Shown here in pieces: positions 36,361 through 44,510 of a stretch of DNA of 64,000 nucleotides. Every line of letters starts with the position of its first letter. The stretch's first letter is position 1. The position numbers were made by a program, and so were the translations under genes. The stretch spans positions 96,433-160,432 of the forward strand of contig DEJG01000019.1 in the NCBI GenBank assembly GCA_002353295.1. Reading direction: 5' to 3'. Source of the stretch: Prevotella sp. UBA2754. Lineage in GTDB: Bacteria > Bacteroidota > Bacteroidia > Bacteroidales > Bacteroidaceae. Under the pieces are notes generated by a model. It worked only from the letters and a program-made list of their open reading frames with translations. It was not told where the DNA came from and did no database searches.

Positions 36361-38672
36361 AAAAGTTTTTCTATATTTTAGGATTCATGGGCTTCTCGCT
36401 GTGTGCTGAGGCTCAGTTGCAAACTTCTGCAGGAATCCAGTACCTCCAGTGTATGCCTAAAGACCAATCGGCTGATTTCTCAGACTTGAGTAACACCTAT
36501 TTCCTGGCTGATTCGTTGGTGTCGTTTGATGCAGCGAAAGGTGAGGGTAAACTGAATTGGAAGCGTTATCGTCTCTCACCACGTCAAGCGTTTAACCTCA
36601 ATGGCTATTGGCCAGTTAGGATGCATACGCTGGACTTCCCAGATACGGAATACGATAATGATCCGAACTTATCGTTTAAGATTGATTTTGTGAGTCCTCG
36701 TTGTGTGAGAATTCGTTTGGCTACTTCGCCTATTGAGGCTCCGCGTAAGGACAGCGAAAGTATCATGCTGGCAGGGGCGGTGCCTTCGTCTTCTGCTTGG
36801 CGGTTGGTTAGCAACAATAATATTGTTGCATACAAGACAGAATATGGCACAGTTGAGATACAGAAATATCCTTGGCGCATTGTGCTGAAGGATAAGAACG
36901 GGAAAATCATGACGCAGACCCGTCACCTCATTGATAATGACTCCTCACAGGTAAAGTTGCTTCCCTTCTCATTTATCAAGCGTGGTTCCGATAATTCGCG
37001 CAGCATCAATCCCGTGTTGACCATTGCTCCAGGTGAACGCATCTATGGTTGTGGTGAATCCTTCGGAGCATTGAATAAAGTGGGACAGAAAGTTCAAATC
37101 ATGGTGACTGACCCTCAGGGACCTGAGACAGACGGACAGTACAAGCCCGTGCCGTTCTTCTTCTCGAACCGTGGCTATGGTGTATTCCTGCATACCTCAG
37201 CCCCCATTACCGCCGATTTCGGCGCATCTTATATCGGAGCAGATAGGTTGTTCATGGCTGATGAGCAGTTGGATATGTTTGTTTTCTTTGGAGAACCAAA
37301 AGATATTCTTAACGAATATACCAACATCACGGGCAAGTCGCCTATGTTACCTTTATGGACCTTTGGAACATGGATGAGTCGTATCACCTATTTTTCGCAG
37401 GAGGAAGGATTGGAGATAGCCAAGCAACTGCGTCAGCACAAGATTCCAAGTGATGTCATTCATTTCGATACAGGATGGTTCGGTGTTGACTGGCAGTGCG
37501 ACTACGAGTTTGCCAAGGATCGTTTCAAGAATCCCAAGGGCATGCTCGACCAGATGAAGCGCGACGGCTTCCACACCTGTCTGTGGCAGTTGCCTTACTT
37601 CACTCCCAAGAACCGTTTCTTCCGTGAGATCGTTGACGGAGGTATGGCTGTTAAGAATGCAGCCGGCAGTCTGCCCTACGAGGATGCAGTACTCGACTTC
37701 ACCAACCCGAAGACCGTCAGTTGGTATCAGTCGAAGATTGAAGGACTCATGAAGTTAGGCGTTGCCACCATCAAGTGCGACTTTGGTGAGGCTGCACCTT
37801 ATGATGGTTTCTATCACAATGGACGTGGTGGTCTCTATGAGCATAATCTTTATCCTGTTCGTTATAATAAAGCTTTATGGGAACAAGTAGAGCGCTCGCA
37901 TCCAGGCGAGGGCGTCATCTGGGCTCGCAGTGCATGGGCAGGTTCACAGCGTTATGCCCTCCATTGGGGAGGCGATGCAGCCACCACTAATACGGGTATG
38001 CTGGGCGACCTCCGTGGCGGGTTGTCATTCGGACTCAGCGGTTTCTCCTTCTGGAGTCATGATATGGGTGGTTTTGTGACGGCATCTCCAGAAGATATTT
38101 ATCGCCGTTGGCTGCCCTTTGGCTTCCTGTCAAGTCATACGCGTGCTCATGGAGCACCTCCCACCGAACCTTGGCTTATCAGCGAGAGCTTCACGAAGGC
38201 TTTCCGTCAGGCTGCCGAGATGAAGTATAAATTGATGCCTTACGTTTATGCACAAGCTAAGGATTGTACGGAACGAGGACTGCCGATGGTACGTGCACTG
38301 TTGGTGGAATTCCCAGAAGATCCAGGTGCTTGGCTTGTAGAGGATGAGTATATGTTTGGTTCACAGATACTCGTTGCTCCTTTGCTAGAGTCTGGTGATA
38401 GCCGTACTGTCTACTTACCACGCGGCAAATGGATTGACTATCAGAGTGGAAAAGTTTATGAAGGTGGTTACCAAACCGTCAAAGTGGGAGAGATTCCTGC
38501 TGTGATTTTGGTTCGTGACGGCTCATTGATTCCTCATGCACCTCTTGCTCAGCGTACAGACCAGATTCAGTGGGACAAGGTTGAGATGAAAGTGTATAAG
38601 GCTGATGCAAAGACATGCACGGGATTACTCTACAAACCTGGTGACAGTCAGTTACAGACGATTACAAACTAA
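36357..38672 (+). CDS. GH31 alpha-xylosidase/alpha-glucosidase (YicI-like)
   Basis: This 771-residue GH31 enzyme has signal peptide MKKFFYILGFMGFSLCAEA and no PA14 insert. It carries the beta-sandwich domain with IYGCGESFGALNKVGQ, the (beta/alpha)8 barrel with nucleophile Asp about 475 in IKCDFGEAAP and acid/base Asp about 540 in HWGGDAATTN, and a C-terminal beta domain. The pattern KCDFGE is closer to YicI-type alpha-xylosidases than to alpha-glucosidases of the WIDMNE type (inference). It overlaps the GH2 gene by 4 bp and is 5 bp before the second kinase. It differs from the GH31 at 27748, so the window encodes two distinct GH31 subtypes that could act on different chain positions. Confidence 0.92.
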   Translation: MKKFFYILGFMGFSLCAEAQLQTSAGIQYLQCMPKDQSADFSDLSNTYFLADSLVSFDAAKGEGKLNWKRYRLSPRQAFNLNGYWPVRMHTLDFPDTEYDNDPNLSFKIDFVSPRCVRIRLATSPIEAPRKDSESIMLAGAVPSSSAWRLVSNNNIVAYKTEYGTVEIQKYPWRIVLKDKNGKIMTQTRHLIDNDSSQVKLLPFSFIKRGSDNSRSINPVLTIAPGERIYGCGESFGALNKVGQKVQIMVTDPQGPETDGQYKPVPFFFSNRGYGVFLHTSAPITADFGASYIGADRLFMADEQLDMFVFFGEPKDILNEYTNITGKSPMLPLWTFGTWMSRITYFSQEEGLEIAKQLRQHKIPSDVIHFDTGWFGVDWQCDYEFAKDRFKNPKGMLDQMKRDGFHTCLWQLPYFTPKNRFFREIVDGGMAVKNAAGSLPYEDAVLDFTNPKTVSWYQSKIEGLMKLGVATIKCDFGEAAPYDGFYHNGRGGLYEHNLYPVRYNKALWEQVERSHPGEGVIWARSAWAGSQRYALHWGGDAATTNTGMLGDLRGGLSFGLSGFSFWSHDMGGFVTASPEDIYRRWLPFGFLSSHTRAHGAPPTEPWLISESFTKAFRQAAEMKYKLMPYVYAQAKDCTERGLPMVRALLVEFPEDPGAWLVEDEYMFGSQILVAPLLESGDSRTVYLPRGKWIDYQSGKVYEGGYQTVKVGEIPAVILVRDGSLIPHAPLAQRTDQIQWDKVEMKVYKADAKTCTGLLYKPGDSQLQTITN

Positions 38673-38677
38673 TATTC

Positions 38678-40549
38678 ATGCATCGAATTATCCTTATTCT
38701 CTTGGCTTTGTCGTTGACAGCCTCTGTCATGGGTGCTGACGAATCTCTGATTCGAGAGGCAGACCAGCGTCGTAATCGTATAAGTAATCTGTATAACTAC
38801 GATAAGAACGACTCACTCATCATGTTAGTTCCGGAGGACCTTGCCTTCTTTAAAGGGCATGGCTTGTGGAACTACTATTATGATACGTGGTTATTGCTGG
38901 TGAACACCTATGTGTTCAGTGGAAAGGTCAATACGGGGTTGCAAGAGGTAAAGCGGATGCATCAGGATGCCACAGACCGTGATGATAAATACGGACTCGC
39001 CCTTGCCGACTATGCAATGGGTATTGCCTATCTGAACATGGGATATACGGACGAGGCTATCGCCAGTTATCGGCAGAGCCTGAGACTTATCAAGGAACTG
39101 AATGAGTCTCCGTCATGTACCAGTGATATCTTCTCTTACTATTGTGATGCTTTGGTAGATAAGAAAAGCTATGAGGAGATGAAGGTGGTCACTAAGCAAT
39201 GGAAAAAGTATCTGATGGATGAAGAAAACAAGAGAAATAGGGGTGATGCATCGAGTTACAAAGTATGGTATGCCTACTATTTTCTCTCCTGTTCCGAGAT
39301 GCACCTGGGTCTGGAAATGCTGGATGAGGCGGAGCAGGATATCAAGGAGGTGGAGAAACGCTCTGACGGAAGTGGCGACTTCATTCCGATGGCGGTACTG
39401 CATGCCTATGCCCAGCTTTACCTGCAGCGTAAGGATTATGCTAAGGCGTATGACTATAGTACCCGTTATTACAATCAGATAATGAACCATGGAGATATCT
39501 CTTCTATCATCATAGCCCAGGAACAGCGTGCGGAAATTTTTCAGGGAATGGGGCGTTATGAGGAAGCAGCGCAGATGTATAAGAGTGTGTATGTGGGAAC
39601 GGACTCACTATATAAGAGAGATGCCCGTACACAGATTAATGAATTGAACACGCTGTTTCGCGTCAGTGAGATGGAGATGGAGCACCAGCTGGAGCGCAGC
39701 AGAACATTCCTGTTCACTGCCATTGTCATTGCGATAGCCCTTGCCCTGCTGGTAGGCTATTGGTATTGGATGAACCATCGTCTCCGCAGGAAGAATGTAG
39801 AACTGGCTGCGATGGGCAAGGCCTTGGAAGAGAAAAATGAGGAATTGAGTATCGCTCTTGACCGTGCTGGTGAGGCTGACCGTATGAAGACGGATTTTAT
39901 CCAGAATATGTCTCATGAGATACGAACCCCGTTGAATATCCTCTCTGGTTTCTCCCAGATGATGGCGAATCCGGACGCCGATCTTCCGGAAGAGGTGAGG
40001 AAGGAGGCGAGTATGCAGATTCAGGAGAATACAAACCGCATCACAGAGCTCATCAATAAGTTATTGACGCTTTCAGAGACCAGTAGTCGTACGCATATCG
40101 ACCGGACAGATATTGTCAGTGTCAATCAGCTATGTGCTAACGCCATCACCCATAGTGGTATTTCAGAGAAAAGTGACTATCACTTTGATTTTATCACGAG
40201 TGTTGATGATACGTTGATGATAAAAACATCTGAGCAGAACGTGGTGCTTGCACTTTCTCATTTGCTTGACAATGCTGTGAAGTTCACGCCGGCAGGTGGT
40301 TCCATTCGTATGTCTTGTGTCCTAGAGGGTGTTTTTGTAAAGATGGTAGTGGAGGATACAGGTTGTGGCGTTCCCTCTGATAAAGCAGAGGAGATCTTCG
40401 GTGAGTTCGTCCAGTTGGATGAGTTCAAGGACGGTGTGGGTATAGGACTTTCTTTGAGTCGTAATGTGGCTCGCCGCCTCGGTGGTGACATTACCCTCGA
40501 TACCCGTTACACGGAGGGTGCCCGTTTTGTCTTCACATTACCTGTTTAA
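38678..40549 (+). CDS. Histidine kinase with periplasmic TPR-like sensor region (second of operon)
   Basis: This 623-residue sensor kinase has the same plan as the one at 32167: a short signal sequence (MHRIILILLALSLTASVMGA), about 310 residues of TPR-like helices, and a membrane helix at about 343-365. A kinase core with H-box MSHEIRTPLNI (His about 413), N-box HLLDNAVKFT, G1 VEDTGCGVP and G2 GVGIGLSLSR follows. The coiled-coil after the membrane (EEKNEELSIALDRAGEADRM) is a signalling linker. Motifs are intact. It is the last gene of the four-gene operon, ending at a strong bidirectional hairpin (40557-40592). No response regulator lies in the operon. Confidence 0.9.
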   Translation: MHRIILILLALSLTASVMGADESLIREADQRRNRISNLYNYDKNDSLIMLVPEDLAFFKGHGLWNYYYDTWLLLVNTYVFSGKVNTGLQEVKRMHQDATDRDDKYGLALADYAMGIAYLNMGYTDEAIASYRQSLRLIKELNESPSCTSDIFSYYCDALVDKKSYEEMKVVTKQWKKYLMDEENKRNRGDASSYKVWYAYYFLSCSEMHLGLEMLDEAEQDIKEVEKRSDGSGDFIPMAVLHAYAQLYLQRKDYAKAYDYSTRYYNQIMNHGDISSIIIAQEQRAEIFQGMGRYEEAAQMYKSVYVGTDSLYKRDARTQINELNTLFRVSEMEMEHQLERSRTFLFTAIVIAIALALLVGYWYWMNHRLRRKNVELAAMGKALEEKNEELSIALDRAGEADRMKTDFIQNMSHEIRTPLNILSGFSQMMANPDADLPEEVRKEASMQIQENTNRITELINKLLTLSETSSRTHIDRTDIVSVNQLCANAITHSGISEKSDYHFDFITSVDDTLMIKTSEQNVVLALSHLLDNAVKFTPAGGSIRMSCVLEGVFVKMVVEDTGCGVPSDKAEEIFGEFVQLDEFKDGVGIGLSLSRNVARRLGGDITLDTRYTEGARFVFTLPV

Positions 40550-40556
40550 TCAAAAT

Positions 40557-40592
40557 AATAAAGGGATGCACTACTAAGTGTATCCCTTTATT
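40557..40592. terminator. Bidirectional intrinsic terminator between converging operons
   Basis: A 16-bp stem (AATAAAGGGATGCACT / AGTGTATCCCTTTATT, one G-U pair) with a 4-nt loop ACTA is flanked by A-rich and T-rich runs. It separates the kinase stop at 40549 from the symporter stop at 40598. Confidence 0.85.
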
Positions 40593-40597
40593 GTATT

Positions 40598-42121
40598 TTA
40601 TTGGTAGCATTCGAAGATGTTGTCTACTTTCTTTTGCTCCATCTTTTTAGTAAGCAGACTTACTAACCATACCACGGGGAATCCGCCTACCATGGCGATA
40701 GCACCGCAGTTAATAGGATTGATGGGATTACCCAGCAGCATGTTGACAACGGTGATGCCCACGCCCCAGATGAAGCAAGCCCATACACTTGCCGTGGTAA
40801 CCCCACGCCAGTAGAGTCCTAGCATGAAGGGGGCGAGGAAGGCACCGGCAAGAGCACCCCATGAGATACCCATCAGTTGGGCGATGAAGGTGGGAGGATT
40901 GAGTGCTATCATAAGCGATATAACGATGAAGAATACGATCAACACACGCATTACTACTACCTTACGGCGTTCTATTCGCTCAGCCACGACATCATCGATG
41001 GTTCCTTCCTCCACCTCACCGGGAGCCGCTTTCTTGTCACGGTAGATGAGGTCGAGGGTCATCGTACTGGACGAGGTGAGCACCAGAGAGGCAAGGGTCG
41101 ACATGGAGGCGGAGAGCACCAGTAATACCACCAGTGCGATAATCACGTCGGGTAATGTCACCAGCATAGAGGGGACGATAGAGTCGAATGCCAGTTTCCC
41201 ATTAGGCAAAACGGGAGGCATGCCGAACAAGCGACCGAAGCCACCGAGGAAGTAACAGCCACCAGCTACGATAAACGCAAAAATGGTAGAGATGATGGTG
41301 CCGCGCTTGATGGCACTTTCATCGGTGATGGAATAGAACTTACCCACCATCTGTGGAAGTCCCCATGTGCCAAGGGAGGTGAGAATGACGACACCCAGCA
41401 GGTTCCAAGGGTCAGGACCGAACCAGTCGGCGAAGCCACCATTCACAGAAGGGTTGCTGTCTGAAGGCAGTACAGCCATTTTCTCTACGGCAGCCGTCAG
41501 TCCACCCTGTGTGTTCAGCACGGCAGCGATGACGATGACAATACCGAAGAGCATGATGACACCTTGTATGAAGTCGTTCATCGCCGTTGCCTTATAACCT
41601 CCGAGGATGACATAGACAGCAGTGAGGATAGCCATGATTACCACGCAATACTCGTATGGAATACCAAACCCCATCTCGAAGAGAGTGGAGATGCCTTTAT
41701 AGACACCTGCGGTATAAGGAATCAGGAAGACGAAAGCGATGACGGAAGCCACTACGCGCAGTCCCTGACTGTCAAAACGTGTTCCGAAGAAGTCTGGCAT
41801 GGTACGGCTCTCAATATGCTGTGTCATCAGTTTCGTGCGACGACCTAGCAGAATCCAAGCCAGCAAGGAGCCGATGACGGCATTGCCTATGCCAATCCAT
41901 GTCGCCGACATACCATATTTCCAGCCAAATTGTCCGGCGTAGCCCACGAAGACCACTGCGGAGAAATAACTCGTGCCATACGCAAAGGCTGTCAACCAAG
42001 GGCCTACGGCACGACCGCCCAGAACGAAACCATCCACACTGCTTGCCTGTTTGCGAGAGTAGACACCCACACCTATCATCACGGCAAAGAAGATGATAGT
42101 CAAAAGTATTTTGATAATCAT
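40598..42121 (-). CDS. Sodium:solute symporter (SSS family)
   Basis: This 507-residue secondary transporter uses the inward Na+ gradient to import a solute (sugar, sugar acid or amino acid). About 13 hydrophobic helices are present, with family hallmarks near the N-terminus: FVLGGRAVGPWLTAFAYGTSYFSAVVFVGY, then GTRFDSQGLR and the YPTAGVYKG-like stretch FLIPYTAGVYKG. Its ATG overlaps the porin stop by 4 bp (ATGA), so the pair is translationally coupled: the porin admits the solute across the outer membrane and the symporter across the inner membrane (inference). The operon is divergent from the pectate lyase, making a pectin-derived saccharide or acid a reasonable guess. Confidence 0.9.
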   Translation of the reverse strand: MIIKILLTIIFFAVMIGVGVYSRKQASSVDGFVLGGRAVGPWLTAFAYGTSYFSAVVFVGYAGQFGWKYGMSATWIGIGNAVIGSLLAWILLGRRTKLMTQHIESRTMPDFFGTRFDSQGLRVVASVIAFVFLIPYTAGVYKGISTLFEMGFGIPYEYCVVIMAILTAVYVILGGYKATAMNDFIQGVIMLFGIVIVIAAVLNTQGGLTAAVEKMAVLPSDSNPSVNGGFADWFGPDPWNLLGVVILTSLGTWGLPQMVGKFYSITDESAIKRGTIISTIFAFIVAGGCYFLGGFGRLFGMPPVLPNGKLAFDSIVPSMLVTLPDVIIALVVLLVLSASMSTLASLVLTSSSTMTLDLIYRDKKAAPGEVEEGTIDDVVAERIERRKVVVMRVLIVFFIVISLMIALNPPTFIAQLMGISWGALAGAFLAPFMLGLYWRGVTTASVWACFIWGVGITVVNMLLGNPINPINCGAIAMVGGFPVVWLVSLLTKKMEQKKVDNIFECYQ

Positions 42122-43218
42122 AATGATTTGTTATTTTTCTTTTTGGAATAATCAAGTCTAACCTGCATTTGTGCCATAATTTGGTTACAAGCACCATGCG
42201 TGAATGCGCCGTTGGTAATATAGGCGCTCTTATATACATATTGTACTTGGAAACGGCATTTCTTAAAGAACCAATACTGTAAACCTGCAATTACCTTGTG
42301 TTGGTCCATTCCAAGTGATGTGTTGAAATTAAAGAAATCGTAGGAACCTACGAACTCCAATCCCTTATAGAGTGGAATAGAACCAGTCAGATAACCGCCA
42401 CGGCTGGTGGCTGCTCCGTCTTTACCTTCCAGGTATTCACCATGAAGATTAAAACGTTTCGATTTATAATCGAATCCCACAGTCCAGCGGTTACGCTTGT
42501 AATCATCTCCTGCTTTGATGTCTGGATTGTATAGCGAATTGGCAATTGCGTGTCCGCGTCCAAGTTGACCGGTTGCCACTAAGTTAAGTCCCTTCATAGG
42601 CCGATATTCTAGTCGGGCTATAAAGTCTTTCTCCTTGTTGCCGTCTTTTTTATTAATACCTTGTCCGTTCATGACTTGAGCCTCATAGCGGAATTTTCCG
42701 TCGTTGGTCTCACCGAAGATAGAGAGACCTAAATCACGTCCGTACTGTACTCCCATCAGCGGATCGCTGCCGCATCCTGTCAGATAGGTTACACCTTCTG
42801 AATAGACGTCAATCGCTTCCATAGCTGTTGGGGAGAGAGGGTTTTCGAGCGATACGCCGTTCTTAAATTGTCCAAGGCGAACGGTCAAGACCTTATTGTT
42901 GGTAAACCGATAGTCGGTGTAATACTCTTGTACGACGCTCGAAAAATCGTGCATAAACAAAAACGACCATCTGTCTGTTATTTGGGCATTAGCCCAGAAA
43001 AGAATTCGTTTGAGCTCAAAGGTTCCTTTGTCTTCACCATTCTGATGAGTGTAGTTGAAGCCACCTTGTGCATATCCATGCAATTCAATACGTTCGGAGG
43101 CATCCTTCAACCAGTCAATGACATCCTTCTGCTCATTACGTTGTCCCATGGCCGCAGTACTGCTGAAAGCAGCCAAAGCTACGGCTAATAAAGCCTCTTT
43201 AAAAAATTGTTTTCTCAT
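42118..43218 (-). CDS. OprP/OprO-like outer-membrane porin
   Basis: This 366-residue beta-barrel porin begins MRKQFFKEALLAVALAAFSST and is cleaved near AMG-QRN. It shows the alternating aromatic/polar strands of an outer-membrane barrel (ELHGYAQGGFNY, RFNLHGEYLEG, FQVQYVYKSAY) and phosphate-selective-porin-like features (FKNGVSLENPLSPTAMEAID). It should allow diffusion of small anionic or neutral solutes; specificity for phosphate is not shown, and the symporter gene overlapping its end suggests a metabolite. It follows the metal-dependent hydrolase by 43 bp on the same strand. It ends in a Lys-rich tail rather than a terminal aromatic residue, which is unusual for barrels. Confidence 0.85.
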   Translation of the reverse strand: MRKQFFKEALLAVALAAFSSTAAMGQRNEQKDVIDWLKDASERIELHGYAQGGFNYTHQNGEDKGTFELKRILFWANAQITDRWSFLFMHDFSSVVQEYYTDYRFTNNKVLTVRLGQFKNGVSLENPLSPTAMEAIDVYSEGVTYLTGCGSDPLMGVQYGRDLGLSIFGETNDGKFRYEAQVMNGQGINKKDGNKEKDFIARLEYRPMKGLNLVATGQLGRGHAIANSLYNPDIKAGDDYKRNRWTVGFDYKSKRFNLHGEYLEGKDGAATSRGGYLTGSIPLYKGLEFVGSYDFFNFNTSLGMDQHKVIAGLQYWFFKKCRFQVQYVYKSAYITNGAFTHGACNQIMAQMQVRLDYSKKKNNKSL

Positions 43219-43261
43219 TTTAGTTTAATTTTTAATTGGTAAATATTCGATAAATCGATGT

Positions 43262-43993
43262 TTATTTGTATTTCCTGATTCGTACGTCAATGCCACTGCC
43301 TGCCAGCAACATCGTTACCTTACGGATTGGAGTGTCGCTATAGTGATAGGGGAACAAAACCTTTGGCTTTATTACCTTGGCGGCCTTTACCAACTGTTCG
43401 GGTGTCATGGTGTATGGTTGGTTGCAGGGTAGGAAAGCGATATCAATATCTTTCAGATTAGCCATTTCTGGGATATCTTCAGTGTCTCCTGCTACATAGA
43501 TACGCAAATCTTCGATGGTGAGAATATAGCCGTTATCACGTCCTTTAGGATGGTATTTCTCACGTCCAGGTGTTGTGTTATAGGCTGGTACAGCCTCAAC
43601 GGTTATTTGGTCGCATACTTCTGTTTTGTCACCATTGGCCATTGCATAGCCGCTGCCCCATTGTGCGTATACATTATTATTAGTATATATCACTGTGAAA
43701 TTCCTCCGCAGTTCAGTTAGTGCCATCGAGTCGAAATGGTCAAAGTGTTCATGCGTTACGAAGATGTAGTTGGCTTTAGGCCATGAGGTAAAGTCTGTCT
43801 GTGGTTCCATACGTGTCACGGGATCGAAATAAATCACCTTCCCGTCATATTCCACCATGATACTGGCATGTTTGATGCATGTGAACTTAACTGTTTTCCC
43901 AGATGTTGTTGTAAACACATCTGTCTCATGTTGTTGTGCCCAGCATCCAATGGTCAGGCACATGGTCAATAATATAAAGCTCAGTCTTTTCAT
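43262..43993 (-). CDS. Secreted metallo-beta-lactamase-fold hydrolase (UlaG-like)
   Basis: This 243-residue protein has signal sequence MKRLSFILLTMCLTIGCWA (an AQQ or Cys-type cleavage site, so periplasmic or possibly lipid-anchored). The metallo-beta-lactamase fold shows FVTHEHFDHFD (Zn-binding HxHxDH motif), an aspartate in VAGDTEDIPEMAN, and a late histidine in LFPYHYSDTP. UlaG relatives hydrolyse lactones and phosphodiesters, but the reaction here is unknown. It is the first gene of the minus-strand operon with the porin and symporter. Its promoter carries an operator-like palindrome over the -33 element. It is divergent from the secreted mini-protein and pectate lyase on the plus strand. 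Confidence 0.88.
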   Translation of the reverse strand: MKRLSFILLTMCLTIGCWAQQHETDVFTTTSGKTVKFTCIKHASIMVEYDGKVIYFDPVTRMEPQTDFTSWPKANYIFVTHEHFDHFDSMALTELRRNFTVIYTNNNVYAQWGSGYAMANGDKTEVCDQITVEAVPAYNTTPGREKYHPKGRDNGYILTIEDLRIYVAGDTEDIPEMANLKDIDIAFLPCNQPYTMTPEQLVKAAKVIKPKVLFPYHYSDTPIRKVTMLLAGSGIDVRIRKYK

Positions 43994-44001
43994 AAGTATT
44001 C

Positions 44002-44009
44002 AAACGTTT
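44002..44009. promoter_or_regulatory. AAACGTTT palindrome in the leader of the hydrolase operon
   Basis: An 8-bp palindrome with flanks TC and TT sits between the promoter and the start codon of the hydrolase. It is a weaker match to the GTAAACGTTTAC operator 48 bp away and could be an auxiliary site. Confidence 0.4.
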
Positions 44010-44023
44010 TTATTATTCGGCCT

Positions 44024-44055
44024 CAAAGGTACAAATAAATCTGTAAACTGTAAAC
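44024..44055 (-). promoter_or_regulatory. Promoter of the hydrolase-porin-symporter operon
   Basis: Minus-strand TACCTTTG (44031-44024) matches the consensus. A TTTA (44054-44051) lies 19 bp upstream as a near-match -33 and falls inside the operator at 44050-44061. Confidence 0.7.
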
Positions 44056-44061
44056 GTTTAC
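44050..44061. promoter_or_regulatory. LacI-type operator GTAAACGTTTAC in the divergent intergenic region
   Basis: A perfect 12-bp palindrome covering the -33 region of the leftward promoter and lying 46 bp upstream of the rightward -7 element. It differs by one base from the operator at the LacI gene (23446-23457). Confidence 0.75.
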
Positions 44062-44106
44062 GCAAGAAAAATAGTATAATTCGAATTATTTCATGCATTT
44101 TATTCG

Positions 44107-44114
44107 TACTTTTG
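44107..44114 (+). promoter_or_regulatory. Promoter -7 element for the mini-protein and pectate lyase
   Basis: TACTTTTG matches TAnnTTTG and lies 28 bp before the ATG at 44143. I see no good TTTG at 19-21 bp upstream. Confidence 0.6.
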
Positions 44115-44142
44115 CACCCAGTAAAGTAACTAAAACCAATAG

Positions 44143-44493
44143 ATGATGAGTAAATTTTTACTTTTTTGTGGAATGTGCATGTTGCCGATGATAGCAGTTG
44201 CAAATGGAACAGAACCAGAAAAAGTTCAGGCCAGCGAACTTCAAAAGATTACATTTGAAGGTGACAATGTAATTTTGCATTTCAAGGATGGTTCAAAGGC
44301 AGATTTAGTGAAGGACATGACAGAAATTGTCATCGACTTCAGTAATCCTACGAATATTGAAACATTACGTCAGATAGAGTCTCTTAAAGGACAATCCGTT
44401 TACAATCTCCAAGGTCAGCAGATAGGCCAAGGTGTAGAAGGTTTGAAGAAGGGGCTTTATATCATTGGTGGCAAGAAGGTGATTATTAAATAA
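44143..44493 (+). CDS. Small secreted protein with a Prevotella-type secretion tail
   Basis: This 116-residue protein has signal peptide MMSKFLLFCGMCMLPMIAVA, a short middle LQKITFEGDNVILHFKDG (beta-strand pattern seen in other Prevotella secreted proteins, and also near residue 230 of the neighbouring pectate lyase), then a C-terminal VYNLQGQQIGQGVEGLKKGLYIIGGKKVIIK-type tail. That tail resembles the terminal domain on Prevotella cell-surface proteins, probably used for type IX-dependent export, though I infer this from the motif only. There is no room for a catalytic domain. It overlaps the start of the pectate lyase frame by one base (TAATG), so translation may be coupled. Function unknown. 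Confidence 0.75.
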   Translation: MMSKFLLFCGMCMLPMIAVANGTEPEKVQASELQKITFEGDNVILHFKDGSKADLVKDMTEIVIDFSNPTNIETLRQIESLKGQSVYNLQGQQIGQGVEGLKKGLYIIGGKKVIIK

Positions 44494-44510
44494 TGAGAGG
44501 AAAACACGCT

